From: Clostridia bacterium | GTDB taxonomy: Bacteria; Bacillota; Clostridia; Oscillospirales; CAG-272 | Reading direction: 5' to 3' | NCBI GenBank assembly: GCA_017428635.1 | Contig: JAFRQK010000013.1 | Coordinates: 1-40,760, forward strand | DNA: 40,760 bases | Shown here: positions 1-8,243 of the stretch, in pieces | Layout: every line of letters starts with the position of its first letter | How positions within the stretch are numbered: the first letter of the stretch is position 1 | Notes under the pieces: generated by a model | Seen by the model: only the letters and a program-made list of their open reading frames with translations | The model's database searches: none | What the model was told of the DNA's origin: nothing | Made by a program: the position numbers and the translations under genes

Positions 1-1
1 A

Positions 2-2122
2 AAGGCGACGCGCGAGCAGTTCGCGGCGATCATCGAGAGATACGACGGGTCGTTCAACCTTGCGTACAACGAGCCAGTCCTCCGTTCTCACTATACCGAG
101 CCCGACTACCCGCTCGCGGGTGACGCAGACTTTTACGTTTCGACGACCGGATCGGACGAGAACGACGGCTCCTTTGAGCATCCGTTCGCCACTTTCAAAA
201 AAGCGGTCGAGGCGGTGCGCGGCCTTGACAGAGCGGGGCGGGACGGCATCACCGTCGCGTTCATGGCGGGCGATTACGGCGCGCTCGATATCACCCTCAC
301 CGCGGAGGACGCGGGTACGGCAGAGTGCCCGGTGACTTACTGCAAATACGGCGACGGAGACGTCGTCTTCAACAACGGTGTGACCCTTGTAAAGGAGAAA
401 TTCTCCCCGATCTCGGACGCGGAAAAGTCCCTGTTCCCGTCAAAAGCGCAGAACAGCATAATGAAGATGAGCCTTGACGAATACTTCCCGGACGGGATGC
501 CGGAGGGGCTTGCCATATACGGAGAAAACGGTCCCATAAGAGAGGCGCGGTATCCGGACATCTACGAAGACGGTACCGACCATTATCTGAAGGACGTCTT
601 CAGACTGCCCCCGGAGTATTCGCGCGAATACTGCATGGAGCACGAGACCAACTGGAACTATTTCGGAATGGATGCGACGATCGCCGCTCCGATGAATTTG
701 ATCCTCAACCGGGTCAATTACTTCAAGGATATGAAGATGGTCGGGTATATCATGTACGGCTGGAGGGTCGACACGTTATACCTGAAGGAATACGACAAAG
801 AAACGTGCGCCGTCAAGTTTGACGATACGCGCCTGCCTTCCGATTTTCCGACCGTCGGGATCCGTACGCCTCAGATGACGCTCGACCTTGTCTATTTTGA
901 AAACTCTCCCGGTTTCCTCGACGCTCCGGACGAATACTGGTACGACGCGGACACGAACGTCATATACGTTTACGAGCCGTGCGACGAATACACCATCGGT
1001 CTTTACGGCAATTTCCTGACGTTCGACGATGCCGACTTCGTTTCGGTCGTCGGGCTGGATCTCAAGAGCAACAGAGCGGGCGACGCGATAACCGTCAGAA
1101 ATTCCGAGCACGTCACGCTCGACCGGTGTTCCCTGCTCGGCGTTTACAGCTGCATGACGGTATCGGGCGCGTCCGACTGGTTTAAGGTCGTGGGATGCGA
1201 CTTTTCGAAATTCATCGGCAGCTGCATCCGTCTGAGCCCGACGAACCACAGAACGACGCTCGAATCGAATCACGCCGTGATCGACAACAACTATATCCAC
1301 GATTACGGTCTGTCTAAGATCTTCAACAATCAGGCGATCATGGACGGCTCTATCGGCGCGCAGATATCGCACAACGTGTTCGAGAACAGTCCGGGCGGGG
1401 CGATCAACCTCGGAATGCTCAGCACGATCGAGTATAACGTTTTCAACAATCTTATGATCTCGACACAGGACTTCGGCATCATCTACACCTGGAACGCTAT
1501 CTCGACCGCCCGCCACAATACGGTCAGGTACAACCTGTTCGGCGATATGGGCGGCGTAGGCGGAGGCGCTTTCGGGATCTATATGGACGACTTTACTCAG
1601 GATCAGTATATATACGGAAATCTATTCTGGCATTCCTGCATCGTTCTTCACAACGCCCGCGACCAGTACGTCTATGACAACGCCTTTGTTTACAGTAATC
1701 TGAACACATCCGGATTCGGATACTTCTACGACGGAAAGGTAAACGACGGAGTATTGCCTGACGGAACGGGCTGGGAAGGCCAGTACAAGAGGTATTACCT
1801 TAACCGTGTGAACGAGGGCGAAGAGGGTTACGAGATTTGGAAAGAGACGTTCCCGTCGCTGTACGCGTTCACTCCGGACGTCGATAACCCCACCGTATAC
1901 ACGAGTTTCTTCTGCCCGTGGGACTGCATCCACAACAACGGTTTCATCGGAAGCGGCGACGCTGTCGACGACCCCGTCAAACAGTACGGAGAAGTGTACG
2001 ACAACGTGACGACGCCGATGGACGAGAACCCCTATTTCGTGAACCCGACGAGAGGCGATTATACGCTGAAGGACGGCGTGGACTTCTTCTATATTCCGTT
2101 TGAGGAAATGGGGAGATACTGA
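2..2122 (+). CDS. SLH / right-handed beta-helix surface protein, 5'-truncated by window edge
   Basis: The reading frame is open from the first bases of the window, so the gene begins upstream. The first visible residues (ATREQFAAIIERYD) are the end of a third SLH repeat, matching the four full-length paralogues in the window. After the linker (HYTEPDYPLAGDADFYVS) comes a long region rich in N, D and short repeated turns (for example NNYIHDYG, HNVFENSPGGAINLG, YNVFNNL), typical of right-handed parallel beta-helix proteins related to polysaccharide lyases. A DAPDEYWYDADTNVIYVYEP segment resembles the LDAPGEYWLD...LYVYDP segment of the paralogues. The C-terminus is NPTRGDYTLKDGVDF...EEMGRY, the family tail. 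SLH repeats bind secondary cell wall polymers, so surface anchoring is expected. The enzyme or binding activity is not readable from sequence. The stop overlaps or closely precedes the start of the next gene, which suggests co-transcription. Confidence 0.88.
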   Translation, partial: KATREQFAAIIERYDGSFNLAYNEPVLRSHYTEPDYPLAGDADFYVSTTGSDENDGSFEHPFATFKKAVEAVRGLDRAGRDGITVAFMAGDYGALDITLTAEDAGTAECPVTYCKYGDGDVVFNNGVTLVKEKFSPISDAEKSLFPSKAQNSIMKMSLDEYFPDGMPEGLAIYGENGPIREARYPDIYEDGTDHYLKDVFRLPPEYSREYCMEHETNWNYFGMDATIAAPMNLILNRVNYFKDMKMVGYIMYGWRVDTLYLKEYDKETCAVKFDDTRLPSDFPTVGIRTPQMTLDLVYFENSPGFLDAPDEYWYDADTNVIYVYEPCDEYTIGLYGNFLTFDDADFVSVVGLDLKSNRAGDAITVRNSEHVTLDRCSLLGVYSCMTVSGASDWFKVVGCDFSKFIGSCIRLSPTNHRTTLESNHAVIDNNYIHDYGLSKIFNNQAIMDGSIGAQISHNVFENSPGGAINLGMLSTIEYNVFNNLMISTQDFGIIYTWNAISTARHNTVRYNLFGDMGGVGGGAFGIYMDDFTQDQYIYGNLFWHSCIVLHNARDQYVYDNAFVYSNLNTSGFGYFYDGKVNDGVLPDGTGWEGQYKRYYLNRVNEGEEGYEIWKETFPSLYAFTPDVDNPTVYTSFFCPWDCIHNNGFIGSGDAVDDPVKQYGEVYDNVTTPMDENPYFVNPTRGDYTLKDGVDFFYIPFEEMGRY

Positions 2123-2142
2123 TGCGGGGTGAAAACTGCATA

Positions 2143-3648
2143 ATGAAAACCGCGGGAAGGATCGCCGTCATCTTATTGGCTGCTCTGTTCGTTCTGCCCC
2201 TGTTCTCGTGCCGGCAGGAGCCCGACGGGGAAAGTACCGGGCTGCCGACCGAACCGCCCGCGACCGAAAGGGCGTCACAGCCGGGCGAGTACGCCGAGAT
2301 CGACGCTTACGTGAAAGAACTCGCCGAAGGGGCAGACACGGAGGGGATGACGTTCACCTTCATCGGAAGATCGAGCGACAACTTTCCGAAAGAGGACAAG
2401 GAGACGGGCGATATCCAGTCCGACGCGGTCTATTTCAGACAGCGCGACCTTTCCGAGGCGTTCGGCCTCAACTGGGAGCCCGTTATCACCGAAAACGGAG
2501 ACGCCACCAAGGACAGAGTCATCAACGAGGTCACCGCGGGAGGCTCCTCGTACGATCTGGTGTTCGGAAACGTCATCACCGTATCCCAGCATCTTCTGAA
2601 CGCCGGGGTCATCCTCAGGGTCGACACGCTCGACGATTATATCGACCTCGACAGACCGTGGTGGGTCGGCTCGCTGCGCGACGTCTATTCGATAGGAGGA
2701 AAACTTTTCATCCTGCGCGGCGATATCGCCGTCGAAAACTTCGAGGACCCTACGTGCGTCATGTTCAACAAGACGGTCTGCTCGATGTTCTCGATAGACG
2801 AAGAGGAGCTGTATTCCCTCGCGGCGGAGGGCAAATGGACGCTCGACGAGTTTGAGCGCGCGGCGTCTCATATACCCGTCAACCCGACCGGGGAAGGCGT
2901 TTTCCGCTACGCCAATTTCGAAGGTATCGAATTCATCTTCTCCTGCGGTATGACCATAACGAAATTCGACGAGGACGGGTATCCTTATCTCGAGGACTCT
3001 CTTCCCGTCGAGATCGTGAATCTGTCCGACAGGACGTCCGGTATGTTCGGAGACCGAACGCAGACCGCCAGCTGGGACTGGACCAAGGGCGAGAGCAAAA
3101 CGGACGTGTTCGGCGTGGACAAAGACTACGACTGGTTCCTCGAAAACAGAGCGCTCTTCCTCACCGCCTCAACGGGCAGCGCCATCGGGTACAGACAGTT
3201 CGACGTGGTCTTCGGCATCCTCCCGATGCCCAAGGCAAGCGCGTCGCAGGAACAGTATTACTCATACGCCGATCCGTGGGGCTCGGGTTCCGTGACGATC
3301 CCGAAAACGACGAAGAGCATTCCCGCGACGGCGACGGTCACCGAAGGGATGGCGGCGCTTTCTGCGAAATACGTCAAGACCGCGTACTACGACATGCTCC
3401 TGCGCAGTCAGTCGATCTTTGATCTTCAGAGCCGCGATATGCTCGACATCATCTTCGACACGATCATCTACGATATGGTCGATCTTTACTCCGGGGGCGA
3501 TATGGATTCGTGGGGACCGCTTATGAACGACCTTCACTACGCGATGTCTTACGACAATTCCTCCATAGTCTCCGATTACAAGGGCAACGTGAGGGTCACG
3601 AAATACTACATTAAAGCGCTGATAAAAGCCGCGGACGGAATGGAATAA
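2143..3648 (+). CDS. Extracellular solute-binding lipoprotein (ABC importer type)
   Basis: From ATG 2143 the protein begins MKTAGRIAVILLAALF followed by LPLFSC, a lipoprotein signal peptide with the lipobox cysteine. A GGGGTGA ribosome binding site lies about 10 nt upstream. An in-frame ATG at 2122, overlapping the previous stop and preceded by GGGAG, would add seven residues before the signal peptide and is a possible alternative. The mature protein (about 480 aa) has the mixed alpha/beta layout of family 1-like solute-binding proteins, including a segment asking for a bound ligand (YDLVFGNVITVSQHLLNAGVI) and the GKLFILRGDIAV region. No permease or ATPase gene is adjacent, so the transporter partners must be elsewhere. 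Location directly behind a beta-helix surface protein suggests capture of an oligosaccharide or similar product, but the ligand is unknown. Confidence 0.8.
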   Translation: MKTAGRIAVILLAALFVLPLFSCRQEPDGESTGLPTEPPATERASQPGEYAEIDAYVKELAEGADTEGMTFTFIGRSSDNFPKEDKETGDIQSDAVYFRQRDLSEAFGLNWEPVITENGDATKDRVINEVTAGGSSYDLVFGNVITVSQHLLNAGVILRVDTLDDYIDLDRPWWVGSLRDVYSIGGKLFILRGDIAVENFEDPTCVMFNKTVCSMFSIDEEELYSLAAEGKWTLDEFERAASHIPVNPTGEGVFRYANFEGIEFIFSCGMTITKFDEDGYPYLEDSLPVEIVNLSDRTSGMFGDRTQTASWDWTKGESKTDVFGVDKDYDWFLENRALFLTASTGSAIGYRQFDVVFGILPMPKASASQEQYYSYADPWGSGSVTIPKTTKSIPATATVTEGMAALSAKYVKTAYYDMLLRSQSIFDLQSRDMLDIIFDTIIYDMVDLYSGGDMDSWGPLMNDLHYAMSYDNSSIVSDYKGNVRVTKYYIKALIKAADGME

Positions 3649-3652
3649 AGAC

Positions 3653-3680
3653 AAAAGATCCCCGAGTCGGGGATCTTTTT
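3653..3680 (+). terminator. Rho-independent terminator after the solute-binding protein
   Basis: Arms GATCCCC (3657-3663) and GGGGATC (3669-3675) around loop GAGTC, with AAAA before and TTTTT after. It belongs to the window-wide family of terminators with a conserved ATCCCC/GGGGAT stem. Confidence 0.9.
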
Positions 3681-3687
3681 CCCGTCA

Positions 3688-3716
3688 TTGACACGCGAGG
3701 CGGCGTATGGTAGACT
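3688..3716 (+). promoter_or_regulatory. Sigma-70 type promoter for the SGNH lipoprotein gene
   Basis: TTGACA (3688-3693), 17-bp spacer ending in TATGG, then TAGACT (3711-3716). It sits 8 bp after the terminator T-run. It shares the exact 17-bp spacing and TRTGG extension with six other promoters in the window. Initiation here rules out the upstream in-frame start at 3707. Confidence 0.8.
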
Positions 3717-3754
3717 TTTACTGCAAGAAAAAAACGGTACAAGACGAGGTAAAT

Positions 3755-5386
3755 ATGCGCACGAATCACTCCCCGCGGCGCGTTCCGCGAATTTTGTCGG
3801 CTGCCGCGCTGATCGCGGCGCTGCTCCTTCTTTTCTCCTCCTGCCGGATCCTGAGATCGGCGGACGGTGAGCAGACGGAAACCGACGTTCGGTCAGAGAC
3901 CGACGTGCAGACAGAGACCGCCGCGCCGACGGAGCCCGAAACGACAGAGACCGAACCGACGGTCCCGGCCGTCGACCGCACGGGGGAAGAGATCTATCGG
4001 GCGCACGGCGAGCTGACACCGGTCAACTACGACTCCCCCGCCCTGCTGCCTCGTACGGCAGACGCGGGGCAGGGGTATATCGACGGCATCACGTTTTTGT
4101 GCGATTCGCCGTTTTACTGGCTGAAACTTTTCGGGCTGCTCTCGGGCGGGTACGACACGACGCAGGTCTGGACGGGTCCCGAAGGCACGATGACGCTCGG
4201 ATTTCTCGACGGATTCGAGATCCTCGATCCCGTCGACGGCGCGCTGCGCACGATCCCCGAGACCGTCGCACTGCGCAGGCCTCCCGTGATAATGATCACC
4301 GTCGGGATCAACGGCGTCGCTCTGTGGTACGAGGCGGAATTCAGGGAAGCGTACGTCCGTCTGATAGACTGGATCAGAACGGCGAGCCCGGACACCGAGA
4401 TCATACTGCAGTCGATCCTGCCGATCGCGCCGTCCTACGCGCACTGGGGAGAGATCACGAACGCCTCGATCACCGAAGCGAACGCGTGGATCCTCGAGAT
4501 CGCGGAAGATCAGGGCCTTCACTACCTCGACACGTTCTCCGCGCTCCTCGGCGAAGACGGAAACATCCGCTCCGATCTCGTTCAGAACGACGGTCTGCAC
4601 GAAAACGAAGAAGGGCTGAAAACGGCGCTCGAATACATACGCACTCACGCCCTGACCGTAAATACGGCAAAAACCGAGACGGCGCCCCCGGCCGCCGACC
4701 GCTCGGGCGAAGAGATCTACGAAAGCCACGGCGAGCTGACGCCCGTCAACTATGACTCCCCCGCCCTGCTGCCGCTAACGGCGGACGCGGGTCAGGGGTA
4801 TATCGACGGGATCACGTTTTTATGCGACTCGCCGTTTTACGCTCTGAAAGTTTTCGAGATGCTTTCGGGCGGGTACGGCACGACGCAGATCTGGACGGGT
4901 CCCGAGGGCACGATGACGCTCGGATATCTCGACGGATTCGAGATCCTCGATCCCTACGACAACTCCCTGCGCACTATCCCCGAGGCCCTCGCGCTGCACA
5001 AACCGCCCGTCCTGATGATCACCCTGGGCATCAACGGCGTCGCGCTGTGGGGCGAGGCGGATTTCAGGGCAGCGTACGTCAAGCTGATCGGCGATATCAG
5101 GGCGGCGAGCCCGGATACCGTGATCCTGACGCAGTCGATCCTGCCGATCTCGCCCGAGTACGTCAACTGGGGAATGTTCACCAACGCCCTGATCACCGAG
5201 GCGAACTCGTGGATCCTCGAGATCTCCGAGCAGTACGGCCTTCATTATCTCGACACCTACTCCGCGCTCGCCGGAGAGGACGGGAACATCCGTCCGGAAT
5301 TCGTTCAGATCGACGGTCTTCACATAAGGCCGGAAGGTCTGGAGGCGGCGCTTTCGTATATCCGCACGCACGCGTACCTGCCCTGA
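3755..5386 (+). CDS. Lipoprotein with two tandem SGNH/GDSL esterase-like domains
   Basis: The start is ATG 3755, placed 38 nt after the -10 box and preceded by GAGGT. Residues 1-30 form a lipoprotein signal (ILSAAALIAALLLLFSSC), followed by a T/E-rich linker (about residues 35-72). Two near-identical domains of 241 residues follow, starting at D74 (DRTGEEIY) and D315 (DRSGEEIY). Each carries an SGNH-like block I (FLCDS, serines 118 and 359), a block III-like ITVGINGV or ITLGINGV, and a block V DGLH (279-282 and 520-523). Known family members are esterases or deacetylases acting on carbohydrates, lipids or peptidoglycan. Block I has CDS rather than GDS, and block III has GING rather than GxND, so activity needs testing. 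A cell-surface carbohydrate deacetylase fits the neighbourhood, but the substrate is inferred. Confidence 0.82.
   Translation: MRTNHSPRRVPRILSAAALIAALLLLFSSCRILRSADGEQTETDVRSETDVQTETAAPTEPETTETEPTVPAVDRTGEEIYRAHGELTPVNYDSPALLPRTADAGQGYIDGITFLCDSPFYWLKLFGLLSGGYDTTQVWTGPEGTMTLGFLDGFEILDPVDGALRTIPETVALRRPPVIMITVGINGVALWYEAEFREAYVRLIDWIRTASPDTEIILQSILPIAPSYAHWGEITNASITEANAWILEIAEDQGLHYLDTFSALLGEDGNIRSDLVQNDGLHENEEGLKTALEYIRTHALTVNTAKTETAPPAADRSGEEIYESHGELTPVNYDSPALLPLTADAGQGYIDGITFLCDSPFYALKVFEMLSGGYGTTQIWTGPEGTMTLGYLDGFEILDPYDNSLRTIPEALALHKPPVLMITLGINGVALWGEADFRAAYVKLIGDIRAASPDTVILTQSILPISPEYVNWGMFTNALITEANSWILEISEQYGLHYLDTYSALAGEDGNIRPEFVQIDGLHIRPEGLEAALSYIRTHAYLP
3974..5383 (+). repeat. In-gene tandem duplication, period 723 bp
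   Basis: GAC codons opening the two DR[TS]GEEIY segments lie at 3974 and 4697, exactly 723 bp or 241 codons apart. The copies share long DNA identity (for example around 4021-4100 and 4744-4823) with mostly conservative changes, pointing to a fairly recent duplication of the whole SGNH domain. Confidence 0.92.
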
Positions 5387-5398
5387 GCGGAGAGAGAT

Positions 5399-5821
5399 AT
5401 GACGGAAAAAAACGAAGCAAGAGTCGTCCGCCGCGGCGACCGGAAAACGGAGCCCATGCCCGAGTCGCGCGAGGCTTTTATCCTGAACAGATCCTTCAGC
5501 GAGGAGGAAATGAACGCGCTCAGGCTCGGCCATATCCCGCAGGCGATGGAGGACAAGTGGTTCTGGTATACGGAGGGGCAGACCCTTTTCGCGCACCGCA
5601 GCTGGACGGGATACTGCATTTACCGGATCGACTTCAAAGAAAATAATAAGCACGTCGTGACGGTCAACGCCGATCCCGAACAGTACGGGATCTCCGATAC
5701 AGTAAAAGAGACCGAAACGCTGAACAAGCTTTTGGACTGCTGGGTCCGGACGCCGTACGATCACTACGGGCAGTGGCTTTCCGAAACGTACGACGCGCTG
5801 AACAGATCGGATAAAGATTAA
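5399..5821 (+). CDS. Small conserved-looking cytoplasmic protein, function unknown
   Basis: A 140-residue protein starting 12 bp after the SGNH lipoprotein stop, with GGAGAGAG just upstream of the ATG, so it is probably in the same transcript. No signal peptide or membrane segment is visible. The central part reads as a compact domain with a tryptophan- and aromatic-rich core (MEDKWFWYTEG, FAHRSWTGYCIYRIDF) followed by NADPEQYG. I have the impression that such a KWF-x(n)-HRSWTG-x-CIY core recurs in small Firmicutes proteins, but I cannot name the family, and no catalytic motif is evident. The ordinary codon use, proper ribosome binding site and position in an operon support it being real. Confidence 0.72.
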   Translation: MTEKNEARVVRRGDRKTEPMPESREAFILNRSFSEEEMNALRLGHIPQAMEDKWFWYTEGQTLFAHRSWTGYCIYRIDFKENNKHVVTVNADPEQYGISDTVKETETLNKLLDCWVRTPYDHYGQWLSETYDALNRSDKD

Positions 5822-5829
5822 AACACGAA

Positions 5830-5864
5830 ACCACGGCTGTCGGAAACGACTCCGGGGATCTTTC
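5830..5864 (+). terminator. Weak, degenerate terminator before the LRR-SLH gene
   Basis: GTCG-GAAA-CGAC hairpin (around 5839-5850) followed by CCGGGGATCTTTCTTT, which looks like the 3' half of the window's usual terminator family without a good 5' arm. It may be a partly decayed terminator. Confidence 0.4.
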
Positions 5865-5893
5865 TTTACCTTGACGCAGCGATGTGATATAAT
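5865..5893 (+). promoter_or_regulatory. Promoter and 120-nt leader for the LRR-SLH surface protein
   Basis: TTTACC (5865-5870), 17-bp spacer, TATAAT (5888-5893). The transcript leader up to the start codon at 6021 is about 120 nt, longer than for other genes here, and contains small inverted repeats such as CTTCC...GGAAG. No known riboswitch motif was recognised in it. Confidence 0.8.
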
Positions 5894-6020
5894 AGAAAGT
5901 TGAAGTAACCTTACTTGCTTCCGCGGCAAAGGAAGCGTCCCGTCGTTGACGGTCTTCCCGCTGCCGGTAAAAGTTCAATAGCGTTTTCAAAGATATTTTT
6001 CTTACTTGGAGGTCAGCAAA

Positions 6021-8171
6021 ATGAAACGTTTAATCAAACTGTTCTCCCTGATCCTGACGGCGGCGTTTTTGTGCGCGCTGACACCGTCTTTGGTATCCGC
6101 AGCCTCAGGCACGGCGACCGACCCGATCCCGCTTAAAGTGGGCGAAACGGTGACCGTACCCGGCGGCAGCATAAAGTACGTCTCGTTCACCCCGCCCGAG
6201 GACGGAGTGTACACCTTCGACGGAATCGGCACGTGGTACGCCACCCATCCCGAAACGGCGGACGTGAAGATCGTGTACGAAAGCGCGTTCCTCCACGGAG
6301 GGTTCACCTACAAATTCAGAATCGACAGCGTAAACGATACCGAAATCCGGGTACTCGACGAGGGCCGTATTTACTATAACGCCGGGGTATGGGCCGGTCA
6401 TCATTACCTGATCTGGGACTTCGACCCCGATACGGGGACCCTGACGGTCGACAACGGCGAGGGCTACGGCAGAATGGCCAACCTCGGGGAAGATTTCTAT
6501 CCGTGGGATCCGCTTGAGGACGTGATCAAACACGTGAAGATCGGCGAGGGCGTCACAGAGATCGGCGATTACGCTTTCACCGGTATGATCGAGTCTTCTT
6601 CCACCCCGGTCCCCAAGTACGCGGTACTGAATGACGTGACCTTCCCCTCCACGCTCAAACTTATAGGCAGATATTGCTTCGCGCATTGCGGTGCGCTGAC
6701 GTACGTCTCGCCGTTCCCGAAATCCCTCGAGTGCGTCCAGTGGATGGCGTTCTTCGACTGCCCGCTTCTTTCGTCCGCCGTATTTGAGGGGCCGACCGCC
6801 GTTGAGTTCTGCGCCTTCTCGAACTGTCCTAAACTTGAGGACGTTACCGTAAAAGATCCCGGCATGACGGCATTCGGAGTGCACGCCTTCCGCGACACGG
6901 GATGGATCCGCAAACTGGCGGAGGGAAACAAGGGCGCTGCCGTAGTCAACGGCGTGCTCATCGGGGCGTATAAAGCGTGGGACAAGGAGGAGGACGACGG
7001 CGTCTTAGTCATTCCGGGCGGAGTGAAGAAGATCGCTCCGCAGGCGCTTAGCGGTACGACGACCGATCCCGCAGGAGGTGAAGAAGGCACACAGGTCGAC
7101 TGGTATCTTGTTGAGGTCGTCATTCCGGACAGCGTGACAGAGATCGGAAAAGGCGCTTTCAGCAACTGCACCAACCTCGAACGCGTCACGATAGGAAACG
7201 GCGTCACGACGATCCCGAACAGCTGCTTTTCCGACGACTTCGAACTTCGTACGGTAAACTACGGCAAGAACGTCAGCCGTATCGAAGACTATGCGTTCAT
7301 CAATACGTGGCTCCCGGGCGATATCGTGATCCCGGATACCGTCGTTTATATAGGCAGATATGCGTTTCAGCTTTCCGAGATCCCTCTCGGAGCGTCGTGG
7401 ATCTATAACCCCGACGCATTCGGCGGGATCTATGCCGACAAGGAGTACAGACCGAAGGACTTCTCCACCAGAAACGTCGTAATGGGTCCGGCTCTTGCCG
7501 AGATCGGAAAGGACGCCTTCGACGGATGGGAAGACGGTTGGGAAGGCGCGTTCTTCACGATCAAGGGTTACGACGGCACTTACGCAGAGAGCTGGGCGAA
7601 GGAAAACGAATACAACTTTGAATCCCTCGGAAAAGCGCCCGCGGCGTCCCGCACTTTTAAGGACGTTCCGTCGAACGCCTATTACGCCGAAGCCGTCGGC
7701 TGGGCGTTCAGAAGGGGCGTCACCACCGGCACCGACGCAAAGCACTTTTCTCCCGACAATACCTGCACTCGCGGACAGATAGTCACCTTCCTGTGGCGAG
7801 CAGCTGGAGAACCGGAACCCGACGCCTACGACAACCCCTTCAAAGACGTCAAACCGTCGGATTACTTCTACAAGGCGGTGCTCTGGGCGGTCCACAAGGA
7901 GATCACCCTGGGCACGAGCGAGAACAGGTTCAGCCCGAACGCGCCATGCACGCGTGCGCAGTGCGTGACGTTCCTGTGGCGTGCGAAGGGTTCGCCGTAC
8001 GTCGGCTCGGTTTCCTCTTTCTCGGACGTTTCCGTGAACAGTTATTACGCCGACGCCGTCGCGTGGGCGATCAGGAAAGGCGTGACAAACGGGACCGGAA
8101 ACGGTCGGTTCAGCCCGAACGCTCCCTGTACGAGAGCGCAGATCGTGACTTTCCTGTACAGAGCGCAATGA
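6021..8171 (+). CDS. BspA-like leucine-rich repeat protein with three C-terminal SLH repeats
   Basis: The start is ATG 6021 with GGAGGT seven nt upstream. The signal peptide is about residues 1-30 (LIKLFSLILTAAFLCAL...VSA). Residues about 30-165 form an N-terminal beta-rich region (PLKVGETVTVPGGSIKYVSF). Residues about 170-525 contain irregular leucine-rich repeats of the BspA/LRR_5 type (GDYAFTG, IGRYCFAHCG, VTFPSTLKLIG, VVIPDSVTEIGKGAFSNC, IGNGVTTIPNSCF). The last 170 residues hold three SLH repeats, each with a TR-G/A-Q-x-VTFLWRA signature. BspA-like LRRs commonly mediate adhesion to matrix or other cells, and SLH repeats anchor to the cell wall, so a surface adhesin is likely. The SLH units are of a different subtype from those of the beta-helix proteins and sit at the opposite end. 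Confidence 0.88.
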   Translation: MKRLIKLFSLILTAAFLCALTPSLVSAASGTATDPIPLKVGETVTVPGGSIKYVSFTPPEDGVYTFDGIGTWYATHPETADVKIVYESAFLHGGFTYKFRIDSVNDTEIRVLDEGRIYYNAGVWAGHHYLIWDFDPDTGTLTVDNGEGYGRMANLGEDFYPWDPLEDVIKHVKIGEGVTEIGDYAFTGMIESSSTPVPKYAVLNDVTFPSTLKLIGRYCFAHCGALTYVSPFPKSLECVQWMAFFDCPLLSSAVFEGPTAVEFCAFSNCPKLEDVTVKDPGMTAFGVHAFRDTGWIRKLAEGNKGAAVVNGVLIGAYKAWDKEEDDGVLVIPGGVKKIAPQALSGTTTDPAGGEEGTQVDWYLVEVVIPDSVTEIGKGAFSNCTNLERVTIGNGVTTIPNSCFSDDFELRTVNYGKNVSRIEDYAFINTWLPGDIVIPDTVVYIGRYAFQLSEIPLGASWIYNPDAFGGIYADKEYRPKDFSTRNVVMGPALAEIGKDAFDGWEDGWEGAFFTIKGYDGTYAESWAKENEYNFESLGKAPAASRTFKDVPSNAYYAEAVGWAFRRGVTTGTDAKHFSPDNTCTRGQIVTFLWRAAGEPEPDAYDNPFKDVKPSDYFYKAVLWAVHKEITLGTSENRFSPNAPCTRAQCVTFLWRAKGSPYVGSVSSFSDVSVNSYYADAVAWAIRKGVTNGTGNGRFSPNAPCTRAQIVTFLYRAQ

Positions 8172-8182
8172 TCAATAACAGT

Positions 8183-8221
8183 CCCCGGCTGCCCGTTTGC
8201 CGGGCAAACGGGTCGCCGGGG
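8183..8221 (+). terminator. Large nested hairpin after the LRR-SLH gene, without a T-run
   Basis: Outer arms CCCCGGC (8183-8189) and GCCGGGG (8215-8221); inner arms CCCGTTTGC (8192-8200) and GCAAACGGG (8204-8212). The 3' side continues GATCCTTACGG without a U-tract, and the next gene starts 23 nt later without a visible promoter, so this may be an attenuator or processing site rather than a full terminator. Confidence 0.6.
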
Positions 8222-8243
8222 ATCCTTACGGAGGAACGATATC

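Noticed and set aside
776-1516. 246-codon minus-strand frame opposite the first beta-helix gene
   Set aside because: Composition (rich in R, V and D) is that of a mirror frame of a GC-rich gene. Similar frames lie opposite every family member.
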